A stretch of 13,060 nt of DNA from Comamonadaceae bacterium (lineage in GTDB: Bacteria; Pseudomonadota; Gammaproteobacteria; Burkholderiales; Burkholderiaceae_C). Positions 1 to 6,998 of the stretch are shown here, piece after piece. The stretch covers positions 1 to 13,060 of the forward strand of contig CANCCE010000062.1 of assembly GCA_947374505.1 (NCBI GenBank), written 5' to 3'. Numbering within the stretch: position 1 is the first letter of the stretch; every line of letters begins with the position of its first letter. The translations under genes were made by a program, and so were the position numbers. Under the pieces are notes generated by a model. It did no database searches and was not told the DNA's origin. It was given only the letters and a program-made list of their open reading frames with translations.

Positions 1-633
1 CAGGGTGCTGAGGTCTGTGCGCGGCAGCAGCAGGTCTGAGGCACCCACCTGGCTGAACAGCGCGTCTTGCATCACGCGTAAAAAAACCTGCGCACTGGCG
101 CGCTCGGCCGGGGTGTTCAGGGCCGACACGCAGAGCGGCTCTATCAGCCCCGCCATGGCACGTGGCGACAGACCGCTGCACAGCGTTGCCACCGACAAAT
201 CGGCCGGGCATTTAAATCCGTCAGTCTGCCATCGCCTAGCGAGTCGGAGCAGCGACCATTTGTCTTGCCAGGCCCAGCCGCGCGCCCCCAGAATGCCGAA
301 GAGCGCTTGCACGGCCGCCGATACGCGCCATGCGGGGAAGCTCAGCCCATCGCCATTGGGGAACTGCAAACGCAACGGCAAGCGCAACAAGCTGGTGGAG
401 GTGTCAACGCCCAGCGAGGTCATCAGGCGCAAGGTCTCAGCATAAGCACCGATCAAGATGTGCTGGCCGTTGTCGATTTTGAGAGGCTGACCGGCAACCG
501 TGGTTTCAACGCGCCGGGCCCTGCCGCCGGCGATCCGTGTACTTTCAAACAGCGTGACCACGTGACCACGTTGAGTGGCCTCGACGGCTGCAGCGCAACC
601 CGCCCAACCGGCTCCCACCACAGCGACTTTCAT
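1..633 (-). CDS. hpnE: HpnE, hydroxysqualene dehydroxylase (FAD-dependent), C-terminus cut by window edge
   Basis: The N-terminal 211 codons are open to the left edge, so the gene is partial. The protein begins MKVAVVGAGWAG, a Rossmann FAD-binding motif (G7, G9, G12), with the ribose-binding acidic residue E30 after the second strand and the GGRAR motif at 36-40. Further HpnE-like stretches are DNGQH at 54-58 and EPLCVSALNTP at 165-175. These identify the squalene-associated FAD-dependent desaturase/amine-oxidase family, whose members are usually a little over 400 residues, so roughly half is present. From family knowledge, HpnE reductively removes the hydroxyl of hydroxysqualene to give squalene, the last step of the HpnCDE route. 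The ATG lies 2 nt after the hpnD stop codon (TGAGAATG), which implies translational coupling and a shared transcript. No frameshift is seen. The assignment is very likely; the C-terminal half cannot be checked. Confidence 0.93.
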   Translation of the reverse strand, partial: MKVAVVGAGWAGCAAAVEATQRGHVVTLFESTRIAGGRARRVETTVAGQPLKIDNGQHILIGAYAETLRLMTSLGVDTSTSLLRLPLRLQFPNGDGLSFPAWRVSAAVQALFGILGARGWAWQDKWSLLRLARRWQTDGFKCPADLSVATLCSGLSPRAMAGLIEPLCVSALNTPAERASAQVFLRVMQDALFSQVGASDLLLPRTDLSTL

Positions 634-635
634 TC

Positions 636-1478
636 TCAAGCCATGGTGCCAAAGGCCTGGGTTTTCCAGGCCAGCCACAGCTTGCGCAGCGGCGTCAGGC
701 TGACGCGTTGGTGCAGCACTTGGTAGCCGTCGGCTTGGATTTCGCGCAGCAAGGTGCGGTAAATACTCGCCATCATGAGGCCGGGTTTTTGGGCGCGTCG
801 GTCTGCGGCGGGCAGCAGGGCCAGCGCCTCATCGTAGAGGGCGAGGGCGCGTTGCGTCTGGAACGCCATCAGCGCGGTGAAGCGATCGGAATATTGGCGA
901 TTCAAGATTTCATGGGCTTTGACATCGAACTGCTGCAGCTCGCTCATGGGCAGGTAAATGCGGCCGCGCAAGGCGTCTTCGCCGACATCGCGAATGATGT
1001 TGGTGAGCTGAAAGGCCAGCCCGAGCTTGTGGGCATAGGCCGTGGTGCTGGCCTGTGTTTGACCAAAGATGCGTGCCGCGACTTCGCCGACCTCACCAGC
1101 GACCAAGTGGCAATACTGCTTCAGTGCGGTGTAGTCGAGGAAGCGGTTTTGCACCAAGTCCATCTGGCAGCCTTCGATGACGGCGAGCAAGTGCCGCGCC
1201 TCAATGCCGTAGCGGGTGGCGCAGGGCATCAGGGCTTTCATGACCGGATGGGTTGGGTCGCCGGCAAAGGCTTTGGCGACCTCGGATTGCCACCAGGCAA
1301 GCTTGCTGCCGGCCACGCCGGCGTCGGTGACCTCGTCGACCACGTCATCGACTTCACGGCAAAACGCATAAAAGGCGGTGATGGCCGCGCGCCTGTCTTT
1401 GGGCAAAAAGAGAAAGGCGTAATAAAAGCTGCTGCCCGAGGCGGCGGCTTTTTGCTGGACGTACTGCTCTGGATTCAT
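636..1478 (-). CDS. hpnD: HpnD, presqualene diphosphate synthase
   Basis: This 280-residue protein belongs to the squalene/phytoene synthase family (trans-isoprenyl diphosphate synthase, head-to-head). The first aspartate-rich, Mg-diphosphate-binding motif is DDVVDEV at 44-50. The second is in NIIRDVGED at 160-168 (D164, D168), followed by RGRIYLP at 171-177. The CHLVAGEVG stretch at 123-131 is typical of HpnD rather than HpnC. Length is normal for the family, and there is no signal peptide. From family knowledge, the enzyme condenses two farnesyl diphosphates into presqualene diphosphate, which HpnC converts to hydroxysqualene. It is the middle gene of hpnC-hpnD-hpnE, 47 nt after hpnC and 2 nt before hpnE. 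The chosen ATG gives the conserved N-terminus MNPEQYVQQKAA; no good Shine-Dalgarno precedes it, so translation may depend partly on hpnC. A phytoene synthase is the main alternative, but the HpnC/HpnE neighbours argue against it. Confidence 0.94.
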   Translation of the reverse strand: MNPEQYVQQKAAASGSSFYYAFLFLPKDRRAAITAFYAFCREVDDVVDEVTDAGVAGSKLAWWQSEVAKAFAGDPTHPVMKALMPCATRYGIEARHLLAVIEGCQMDLVQNRFLDYTALKQYCHLVAGEVGEVAARIFGQTQASTTAYAHKLGLAFQLTNIIRDVGEDALRGRIYLPMSELQQFDVKAHEILNRQYSDRFTALMAFQTQRALALYDEALALLPAADRRAQKPGLMMASIYRTLLREIQADGYQVLHQRVSLTPLRKLWLAWKTQAFGTMA

Positions 1479-1525
1479 GCTGAGATTGTCGCTGCAAGCA
1501 GGCCCGGTTTGAGGCTGGATGTTGG

Positions 1526-2347
1526 CTACATCCAGAGGGTGCGCCAGGCCATCACCAGCGCATCGCGTTTGCCAATGACGGGTCGCTGCTGCAGCGTGGC
1601 AAAGTCCAGCTGTTCAATCCGCTCTGCTATGCGCATGCCGCCTTGTACCACCAGTCGCAACTCCCAGCCGGCCCGGCCGGGGACTTGTTTGACCAGCGGC
1701 GCGCCCTGTCGCATGAGCTGGCGGGCCCAATTAACGCTGTCGGCCACCAGGGCCCGGGTGTTGCTTGAGAGTTGAAGGCTCAGCAATGTGGCGTCGGTCA
1801 CAGCGTGTTTGGCTTGCATGTCGGCGGGCAGGTAAATGCGTCCGCGCGGAATGTCTTCGCTCAGGTCTTGCCAAAAGTTGACCAGCTGCAGCGCCGTGCA
1901 GATGCAATCGCTTTGCCTCAAGGCTTCAATGTCTTGCACGCCGTAAAGGTGCAGCAACAAACGCCCGATCGGGTTGGCCGACCGGCGGCAATAGTCCAGC
2001 AACTCGGCTTGGTTGGCGTAGCGTGTTTTGACGATATCTTGCTCAAAGGCACTCAGCAGGTCGGTGAGCAGGGGTAACGGTAATTGCCACTGTTGCAGCA
2101 TCGGGCCGAGTGCAGCAAAGACGCCTGACCAGCGGTTTGAGACGGCTTGGCCCTGACTGGCTGCGCTCAGGTCTGCCCGGTAGGCTGCTAATGCGGCCAG
2201 CCGTTCTGACGGGGTGGCGTTGCCTTCGTCGGCGATGTCGTCGGCGGTGCGCGCGAAGTGGTAAATCGCCGCAATCGGTGGCCGAAACCGTGCCGGGCAC
2301 AGCAGCGAAGCCACTGGGAAATTTTCGTAATGCTCAACACCATTCAT
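1526..2347 (-). CDS. hpnC: HpnC, hydroxysqualene synthase
   Basis: This 273-residue protein is the second squalene/phytoene synthase paralogue of the cluster. Motifs seen are ADDIADE at 35-41 (first Asp-rich site, D36/D37/D40) and NFWQDLSEDIPRGRIYLP at 157-174 (second site, D161/D165). The opening VEHYENFPVASLL at 4-16 is characteristic of HpnC and supports the ATG at 2347. The frame stays open upstream for another 107 codons, but that extension would run through the divergent spacer and into the oppositely oriented adaptor gene and shows no homology-like content. From family knowledge, HpnC converts presqualene diphosphate to hydroxysqualene by water quenching instead of NADPH reduction. It is the first gene of the hpnCDE operon, transcribed away from the efflux operon. 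Only a weak GCGAGA-like Shine-Dalgarno is visible. Identity is very likely. Confidence 0.93.
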   Translation of the reverse strand: MNGVEHYENFPVASLLCPARFRPPIAAIYHFARTADDIADEGNATPSERLAALAAYRADLSAASQGQAVSNRWSGVFAALGPMLQQWQLPLPLLTDLLSAFEQDIVKTRYANQAELLDYCRRSANPIGRLLLHLYGVQDIEALRQSDCICTALQLVNFWQDLSEDIPRGRIYLPADMQAKHAVTDATLLSLQLSSNTRALVADSVNWARQLMRQGAPLVKQVPGRAGWELRLVVQGGMRIAERIEQLDFATLQQRPVIGKRDALVMAWRTLWM

Positions 2348-2456
2348 GGCGCGATTCTCGCTTGATAATGTGAGCGGCTTTTTTAGATCGCTAAATGATT
2401 TGACATTGACAAGTATTTCAGCCATCCCGCACAGACTTCCAGTTCGCCTTTCCTTC
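2348..2456. promoter_or_regulatory. Divergent promoter region between hpnC and the RND adaptor gene
   Basis: This 109-bp spacer separates two divergently transcribed operons, so both promoters should lie here. On the plus strand two perfect TTGACA hexamers sit head-to-tail at 2400-2405 and 2406-2411. Neither is followed at 16-18 nt by a good TATAAT-like hexamer, so they may be a -35 element, an operator, or chance. On the minus strand CATTAT at about 2375-2370 is a weak -10 candidate for hpnC. The Shine-Dalgarno sites of both flanking genes are poor. No regulator gene is adjacent. Confidence 0.5.
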
Positions 2457-3557
2457 ATGAAAAAATTGATCTTTGTCGCCGCCATGACGGCGATGTCGGC
2501 TGTCCTGAGTGGCTGCTCCAAGCCACCCTCCACCATAGAGCCAGTGCGCGCAGTCAAGGTGCTGACAGTGGGCTCGGGCACGTTCAGCGCTGAAAGTGAA
2601 TTTGCCGGTGAGGTGAAGGCGCGGGTTGAGGCACGTTTGGCCTTCAGGGTGGGTGGCAAGATCATCACTCGTCAGGTTGAACTGGGCCAGCGCGTCAAGT
2701 CCGGTCAAGTGCTGGCGCAGCTGGATCCGCAAGACTACAAGCTGGCCGTCGACGCCGCTCGGTCCCAAACCGCCGCGGCCTTGACGAATAGAGATTTGGC
2801 CGCCGCAGAGTTCAAGCGCTACAAAGACTTGCGTGAGCAAAGCTTTATCAGCGCAGCAGAGCTGGAGCGGCGCGAGGCCACGCTCAAATCAGCTCAGGCC
2901 CAGCTGGAGCAGGCGCAGGCGCAGTTGACGACGCAAAATAACCAGTTGGGGTATGCCGTGTTGGTGGCCAATGTGGCTGGGGTCGTCACCGCCGTTGAGG
3001 CGGAGGTGGGACAAGTGGTTGCCGCCGGAACGCCAGTCTTTCGAATTGCCACAGATGGAGCCCGGGATGCGGTGTTTGCTGTGCCGGAAGATCGCTTGGC
3101 TGCCATGCAGATTGGTCTGAAAATGCGGATCAAGCGCTGGCCCCAAAACACCGAACTGAGCGGTGTGGTGCGTGAAGTGTCGGCCAGTGCTGACCCGGTC
3201 ACGCGAACATTTCAAGTCAAAGTCGCGTTGGATGCCAACCAGACAGCGCCAGCGTTGGGCGCCACGGTGAATGTGTCTAGTGTTGCTTCTGCCGGCGCTG
3301 GTTTGCAGGGAAAACAAGTCATCAAACTGCCAACATCGGCTTTGCGTCAAGATGGGCATGGCACAGCGGTGTGGGTGTTGGACCCCTCCAACATGACACT
3401 GCGCTCACAAGCTGTGCAAATCGCAACGGCCGATGGCAACGAGGCGGTGGTGGCTTCCGGTCTGGAGCCGGGTATGCAGGTGGTCAGTGCCGGGGTGCAC
3501 GTGTTGTCTGCCGGGCAGAAGGTCACTTTGTACCAGTCAACGCGCACAGCCAAGTGA
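2457..3557 (+). CDS. RND efflux pump periplasmic adaptor (membrane fusion protein), lipoprotein
   Basis: This 366-residue protein starts at the ATG that gives a lipoprotein signal peptide: MKKL, a hydrophobic core, then the lipobox LSGC with the acylated cysteine at C20. The frame is open to an ATG 111 nt upstream, but that would bury the signal peptide and start inside the divergent promoter region. Domains in order are: first half of the biotinyl-lipoyl barrel (about 50-90, GEVKARVEARLAFRVGGKI onward), an alpha-helical hairpin rich in Ala/Gln/Glu (about 97-162), second lipoyl half (about 170-198), a beta-barrel domain (about 205-275) and a membrane-proximal domain (about 285-360). From family knowledge, such adaptors bridge the inner-membrane RND transporter and an outer-membrane TolC-type channel. 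It is 7 nt upstream of the RND gene, so co-transcribed. The substrate cannot be told from the sequence. Confidence 0.92.
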   Translation: MKKLIFVAAMTAMSAVLSGCSKPPSTIEPVRAVKVLTVGSGTFSAESEFAGEVKARVEARLAFRVGGKIITRQVELGQRVKSGQVLAQLDPQDYKLAVDAARSQTAAALTNRDLAAAEFKRYKDLREQSFISAAELERREATLKSAQAQLEQAQAQLTTQNNQLGYAVLVANVAGVVTAVEAEVGQVVAAGTPVFRIATDGARDAVFAVPEDRLAAMQIGLKMRIKRWPQNTELSGVVREVSASADPVTRTFQVKVALDANQTAPALGATVNVSSVASAGAGLQGKQVIKLPTSALRQDGHGTAVWVLDPSNMTLRSQAVQIATADGNEAVVASGLEPGMQVVSAGVHVLSAGQKVTLYQSTRTAK

Positions 3558-3564
3558 GCCGGGT

Positions 3565-6500
3565 ATGAGATCTTTTAATTTATCGCGCTGGGCGCTAGAG
3601 CATCCGGCGCTGACCCGCTATCTGATGGTGGTCTTGATGGTGTTCGGGCTGGCGTCTTATTTCCAGCTGGGGCAAGACGAAGACCCACCTTTCACCTTTC
3701 GGGCGATGGTGGTACGCAGCTACTGGCCAGGTGCCACCGCGCAGCAGATGGCCGAGCAGGTCACGGACAAGCTTGAGCGCACGCTGCAAGAAGTGCCGTA
3801 TGCCGACAAGATCCGCAGCTACTCCAAGCCGGGTGAATCACAGATCATTTTTCAAATCAAAGATTCGTCCAAGGCCAGCGAGGTGGCCAGCGTTTGGTAT
3901 GCCGTCCGTAAAAAAATTGGCGATATGCGTAGCACCCTGCCGCCAGGTGTGCAGGGGCCGTTTTTCAACGACGATTTTGGTGATGTGTATGGTGTTATTT
4001 ACGCGCTGGAGTCTGATGGTTTCAGCTACGCTGAAGTCAAGACTGTTGCCGATGATGTGCGCCAGCAATTGCTGCGCGTACCGAATGTGGCGAAGGTCGA
4101 ACTTTTCGGTGTGCAAGACGAAAAAATTTACGTCGAGATGTCGCGCAAGCAAACCCAGTTGGGCTTAGACCTGAACCAAGTACTGGCGCAGATGAACCAG
4201 CAAAATGCGGTGGAGTCTGCCGGCACGGTGCAGACACCTCTAGACGCGTTGCCGGTACGTGTGGCAGGGCAGTTTGAAGCGGTGGCGCAACTCAAGGCGA
4301 TGCCGATTCGGGGCATCTCGGGTAACCAACTGCGGTTGGGGGACATTGCTGACATCCAGCGCGGGTATGTCGATCCGCCTGCCATCAAGGTCCGCCACCA
4401 AGGCAAGGAAGTGATTGCGCTCGGCGTGTCGATGACCAAGGGCGGCGACATCATCGCGCTGGGAAAATCCTTGAAGCAGTTGCAAGCCAGTCTTGACCGC
4501 AGCCTGCCCGCGGGCGTCAAGCTGGTGCAAATTCAAGACCAGCCCAAGGCGGTGATCAGTTCTGTCAATGAGTTTGTGGGTGTGCTGATTGAAGCGGTGT
4601 TGATCGTGTTGGCGGTCAGCTTCATCAGCCTGGGTCTGCACAAGCGCGCTAATGCGGCCGTTTTGCCTCTCTGGCGGCGTTACTACATCGACATGCGGCC
4701 GGGTCTGGTGGTCGGCATCACGATTCCGTTGGTGTTGGCGGTGACGTTTTTGGCCATGAACTATTGGGACATCGGGCTGCACAAAATATCGTTGGGTTCG
4801 CTCATCATCGCCCTCGGTCTGCTGGTCGATGACGCCATCATTGCCGTTGAAATGATGGTTCGAAAAATGGAAGAGGGTTACGACAAAGTACGCGCCGCCA
4901 CCTTCGCTTATGAGGTCACAGCGATGCCTATGCTGACCGGCACATTGATCACGGCTGTCGGTTTCTTGCCGATCGGCCTGGCCAAATCCGTGACGGGCGA
5001 ATACACCTTTGCGATTTTTGCAGTGACCGTGATCGCATTGGTGTTGAGCTGGATCGTGTCGGTTTATTTTGTGCCTTATCTCGGCACTTTGCTGCTCAAG
5101 TCGCGACCTGTGGTGGTTGGGCAAGCCGCACAGCACGAGCACTTTGACACGCCGTTCTATAACACCTTTCGCCGTGCGGTGAACTGGTGTGTTGAGCATC
5201 GCTGGCTGACGATTGGTGCCACGGTAATGACTTTTGCAATGGGCATTGTCGGTATGGGTCAGGTGCAGCAGCAATTTTTTCCGGACTCGAGTCGCCCCGA
5301 AATTCTGGTCGACATCTGGTTCCCTGAGGGCACCTCGTTTGCGGCCAATGAGTTGACGGCTAAGCGAGTTGAGCAGCGTTTGATGCAAGAGGTTGGTGTG
5401 AGCACGGTGAGCGCTTGGGTGGGCTCGGGCGTGCCGCGTTTTTACCTGCCGCTGGATCAGGTCTTTCCGCAAACCAACGTGACGCAGTTCATCGTGGTGC
5501 CGGAAGACTTGAAGCGGCGCGAGTCCTTGCGTATCAAGTTGCCGGCTTTGTTGGCCACTGAATTCCCCGAAGTGCGCGGCCGCGTCAAGCTGTTGCCAAA
5601 CGGCCCGCCAGTGCCTTACCCGGTTCAGTTTCGTGTGATCGGCACGGACCCTTTGTTGCTGCGTTCCCGCGCTGATGAAGTTAAAGCGGTGATGCGCGAG
5701 AACAGCCACACACGTGGCGTCAATGACAACTGGAATGAGTCTGTCAAAGTGGTACGGCTGGAAGTTGACCAAGCCAAGGCGCGCGCGCTTGGCGTTAGCA
5801 GTCAGTCGATTGCCCAGGCCTCTCGCATGGTGTTGAGCGGCACGGCCGTCGGGCAGTTCAGGGACGGCGACAAGCTCATTGACATTGTGCTGCGCCAACC
5901 GCTGGAAGAGCGCAATGCCATCAGCGACATGGGCAACGCTTACGTGCCGACGGCCTCTGGCCAGTCTATTCCGCTGACGCAAATTGCCAAGCCTGTATTG
6001 GGCTGGGAGCCGGGTGTGATGTGGCGCGAAAATCGCGACTACGCCATCACCGTGCAGGGCGATGTGGTGGAAGGTTTGCAGGGCGCCACCGTGACGGGCG
6101 AACTGCTGCCAGCACTGAAGGTCTTGGAGAGCCAGTGGCAGAACCAAGGTTTTGGCGGCTACCGGATTGAAGTGGCTGGTGCCGTGGAAGAAAGCAGCAA
6201 GGGCTCTGCGTCAATCGCTGTTGGCATTCCGATCATGTTGTTTTTGACCTTCACTTTGTTGATGCTGCAGTTGCACAGCTTCAGCCGCGCCTTGCTGGTC
6301 TTCATCACCGGGCCAATGGGCATTGCCGGGGTGGCGGCTGCTTTGCTGCTGCTGGGCCGGCCGTTTGGTTTTGTGGCCTTGCTGGGTGTGATTGCGCTGA
6401 TGGGCATGATTCAGCGCAACTCGGTCATTTTGATCGACCAGATCGAACAAGACCGCGCCCGGGGTGTGCCGGCCTGGGATGCGATTGTGGAGTCTGCCGT

Positions 6501-6702
6501 GCGGCGTTTGCGCCCGATCGTGCTCACCGCCGCTGCCGCGGTGCTGGCCATGATCCCGCTGTCGCGCAGTGTCTTCTGGGGCCCGATGGCGGTCGCCATT
6601 ATGGGGGGCTTGATCGTCGCTACCGTGCTGACGCTGTTGGCTTTGCCGGCCATGTATGCCGCTTGCTTTCGCGTGAAACGCGAAACTCGGTTATCTGTTT
6701 AA
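3565..6702 (+). CDS. RND (AcrB/HAE-like) inner-membrane efflux transporter
   Basis: This 1045-residue protein has the usual RND length and two-fold plan: TM1 (about 15-33), a large periplasmic domain (34-333), TM2-TM7 (about 337-566), a second periplasmic domain (567-882) and TM8-TM12 (about 883-1033). TM4 carries the proton-relay pair in GLLVDDAIIAVEMM (D422, D423). The position equivalent to AcrB TM10 Lys940 is arginine (R951 in MIQRNSVILIDQI). The TM2-TM3 linker (about 358-380) looks longer and more basic than in AcrB. It should use proton import to expel small molecules through the adaptor and an outer-membrane channel not encoded here. The ATG at 3565, 7 nt after the adaptor stop codon, gives the standard start MRSFNLSRWALEHP; an in-frame ATG at 3433 would overlap the adaptor by 125 nt and adds non-conserved sequence. 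Drug or solvent efflux is likely; a metal pump is unlikely. Confidence 0.93.
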   Translation: MRSFNLSRWALEHPALTRYLMVVLMVFGLASYFQLGQDEDPPFTFRAMVVRSYWPGATAQQMAEQVTDKLERTLQEVPYADKIRSYSKPGESQIIFQIKDSSKASEVASVWYAVRKKIGDMRSTLPPGVQGPFFNDDFGDVYGVIYALESDGFSYAEVKTVADDVRQQLLRVPNVAKVELFGVQDEKIYVEMSRKQTQLGLDLNQVLAQMNQQNAVESAGTVQTPLDALPVRVAGQFEAVAQLKAMPIRGISGNQLRLGDIADIQRGYVDPPAIKVRHQGKEVIALGVSMTKGGDIIALGKSLKQLQASLDRSLPAGVKLVQIQDQPKAVISSVNEFVGVLIEAVLIVLAVSFISLGLHKRANAAVLPLWRRYYIDMRPGLVVGITIPLVLAVTFLAMNYWDIGLHKISLGSLIIALGLLVDDAIIAVEMMVRKMEEGYDKVRAATFAYEVTAMPMLTGTLITAVGFLPIGLAKSVTGEYTFAIFAVTVIALVLSWIVSVYFVPYLGTLLLKSRPVVVGQAAQHEHFDTPFYNTFRRAVNWCVEHRWLTIGATVMTFAMGIVGMGQVQQQFFPDSSRPEILVDIWFPEGTSFAANELTAKRVEQRLMQEVGVSTVSAWVGSGVPRFYLPLDQVFPQTNVTQFIVVPEDLKRRESLRIKLPALLATEFPEVRGRVKLLPNGPPVPYPVQFRVIGTDPLLLRSRADEVKAVMRENSHTRGVNDNWNESVKVVRLEVDQAKARALGVSSQSIAQASRMVLSGTAVGQFRDGDKLIDIVLRQPLEERNAISDMGNAYVPTASGQSIPLTQIAKPVLGWEPGVMWRENRDYAITVQGDVVEGLQGATVTGELLPALKVLESQWQNQGFGGYRIEVAGAVEESSKGSASIAVGIPIMLFLTFTLLMLQLHSFSRALLVFITGPMGIAGVAAALLLLGRPFGFVALLGVIALMGMIQRNSVILIDQIEQDRARGVPAWDAIVESAVRRLRPIVLTAAAAVLAMIPLSRSVFWGPMAVAIMGGLIVATVLTLLALPAMYAACFRVKRETRLSV
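6667..6685 (+). repeat. Perfect 7-bp hairpin at the 3' end of the RND gene
   Basis: TTTCGCG (6667-6673) and CGCGAAA (6679-6685) form a perfect inverted repeat around the loop TGAAA. It lies inside the last codons of the transporter gene and ends 17 nt before the stop codon's last base. No U-tract follows directly, so it is not a standard intrinsic terminator. It may be a chance product of the Arg/Lys codons or an mRNA 3' structure. Confidence 0.45.
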
Positions 6703-6710
6703 GGGGACGG

Positions 6711-6725
6711 CCGGAAGCTCTCCGG
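6711..6725 (+). terminator. Possible weak hairpin after the RND operon
   Basis: CCGGA (6711-6715) pairs with TCCGG (6721-6725) around the loop AGCTC, 8 nt after the transporter stop codon. The stem is short and is followed by TTACAGG rather than a T-run. It could contribute to 3'-end formation together with the hairpin just upstream, but it is not convincing as an intrinsic terminator. No better terminator for the RND operon is visible before tRNA-Leu. Confidence 0.25.
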
Positions 6726-6730
6726 TTACA

Positions 6731-6751
6731 GGCTAAAATAGAAAGTTAGCC
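6731..6751 (+). promoter_or_regulatory. Inverted repeat with a TAAAAT -10-like hexamer upstream of tRNA-Leu
   Basis: GGCTAA (6731-6736) and TTAGCC (6746-6751) are a perfect 6-bp dyad with a 9-nt spacer. TAAAAT at 6734-6739 matches the sigma-70 -10 consensus at five of six positions, but no good -35 lies 16-18 nt upstream. It is one candidate promoter for tRNA-Leu, giving a leader of about 90 nt. The rest of the spacer, 6752-6837, holds only a short triple repeat (GTGCAA, GTGCAA, TATGCAA at 6781-6799) and no clearer promoter. Confidence 0.3.
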
Positions 6752-6837
6752 GATTTAAAACGGGAATTTTCCAGCTCAATGTGCAAGTGCAATATGCAAT
6801 GGCGACGGAGTTGTTGATTCCCCTTTTCAGTTTAGGC

Positions 6838-6924
6838 GCGGGGATGGCGAAATTGGTAGACGCACCAGGTTTAGGTCCTGACGTCCGCAAGGATGTGCCG
6901 GTTCGAGTCCGGCTCTCCGCACCA
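6838..6924 (+). tRNA. tRNA-Leu (anticodon UAG)
   Basis: An 87-nt class II tRNA with encoded CCA. The acceptor stem is GCGGGGA (6838-6844) with TCTCCGC (6914-6920), with one G-U pair; the discriminator A is at 6921 and CCA at 6922-6924. The anticodon stem-loop is 6865-6881 with loop TTTAGGT and anticodon TAG at 6872-6874, which reads CUA and CUN leucine codons. The top pair of that stem is a C-A mismatch (6865/6881). The long variable arm CGTCC-GCAA-GGATG (6882-6895) closes on a GNRA tetraloop. The T arm is GCCGG, TTCGAGT, CCGGC (6897-6913). The long variable arm and the GG in the D loop are leucine features. Confidence 0.97.
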
Positions 6925-6942
6925 CACTTTTACGGGCAGCAC

Positions 6943-6959
6943 CGTCTTGTCTCAAGGCG
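6943..6959 (+). repeat. Hairpin in the tRNA-Leu/tig spacer
   Basis: CGTCTTG (6943-6949) pairs with CAAGGCG (6953-6959) around a 3-nt TCT loop: 7 bp including one G-U. It starts 19 nt after the tRNA CCA and ends 39 nt before the tig start codon. No T-run follows, so read-through into tig is expected. It may be a 3'-trailer processing structure or a leader element of tig. Confidence 0.35.
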
Positions 6960-6998
6960 CTGACTGCTCATTTTCAAGCTGATTATTAGGAGAAGACC

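Noticed and set aside
708..1775. 355-codon forward open frame across hpnD and the end of hpnC
   Set aside because: Antisense to two clear squalene-pathway genes, no recognisable domains and low-complexity Gly/Ala content.
2346..2456. Earlier ATG for the RND adaptor
   Set aside because: It would place 37 non-conserved residues before a perfect lipoprotein signal peptide, which must be N-terminal.
2348..2668. Upstream extension of hpnC by 107 codons
   Set aside because: It crosses the divergent promoter region and runs antisense to the adaptor signal peptide; the conserved HpnC N-terminus begins at the ATG at 2347.
3433..3564. Earlier ATG for the RND transporter
   Set aside because: It overlaps the adaptor gene by 125 nt in another frame and adds a Trp/Arg/Cys-rich stretch unlike RND proteins.
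4240..6147. 635-codon open frame antisense to the RND gene
   Set aside because: It is His/Gln/Arg-rich with no recognisable domain and lies wholly within a clear transporter gene; a by-product of codon bias in GC-rich coding sequence.
3565..6702. Possible HpnN hopanoid transporter, given the neighbouring hpn genes
   Set aside because: HpnN is an RND/MMPL-type protein without a dedicated adaptor; this protein is AcrB-like, has a co-transcribed adaptor and is divergent from hpnC.
6781..6963. 60-codon frame across tRNA-Leu
   Set aside because: It includes the whole tRNA gene, has no ribosome binding site and no recognisable content.
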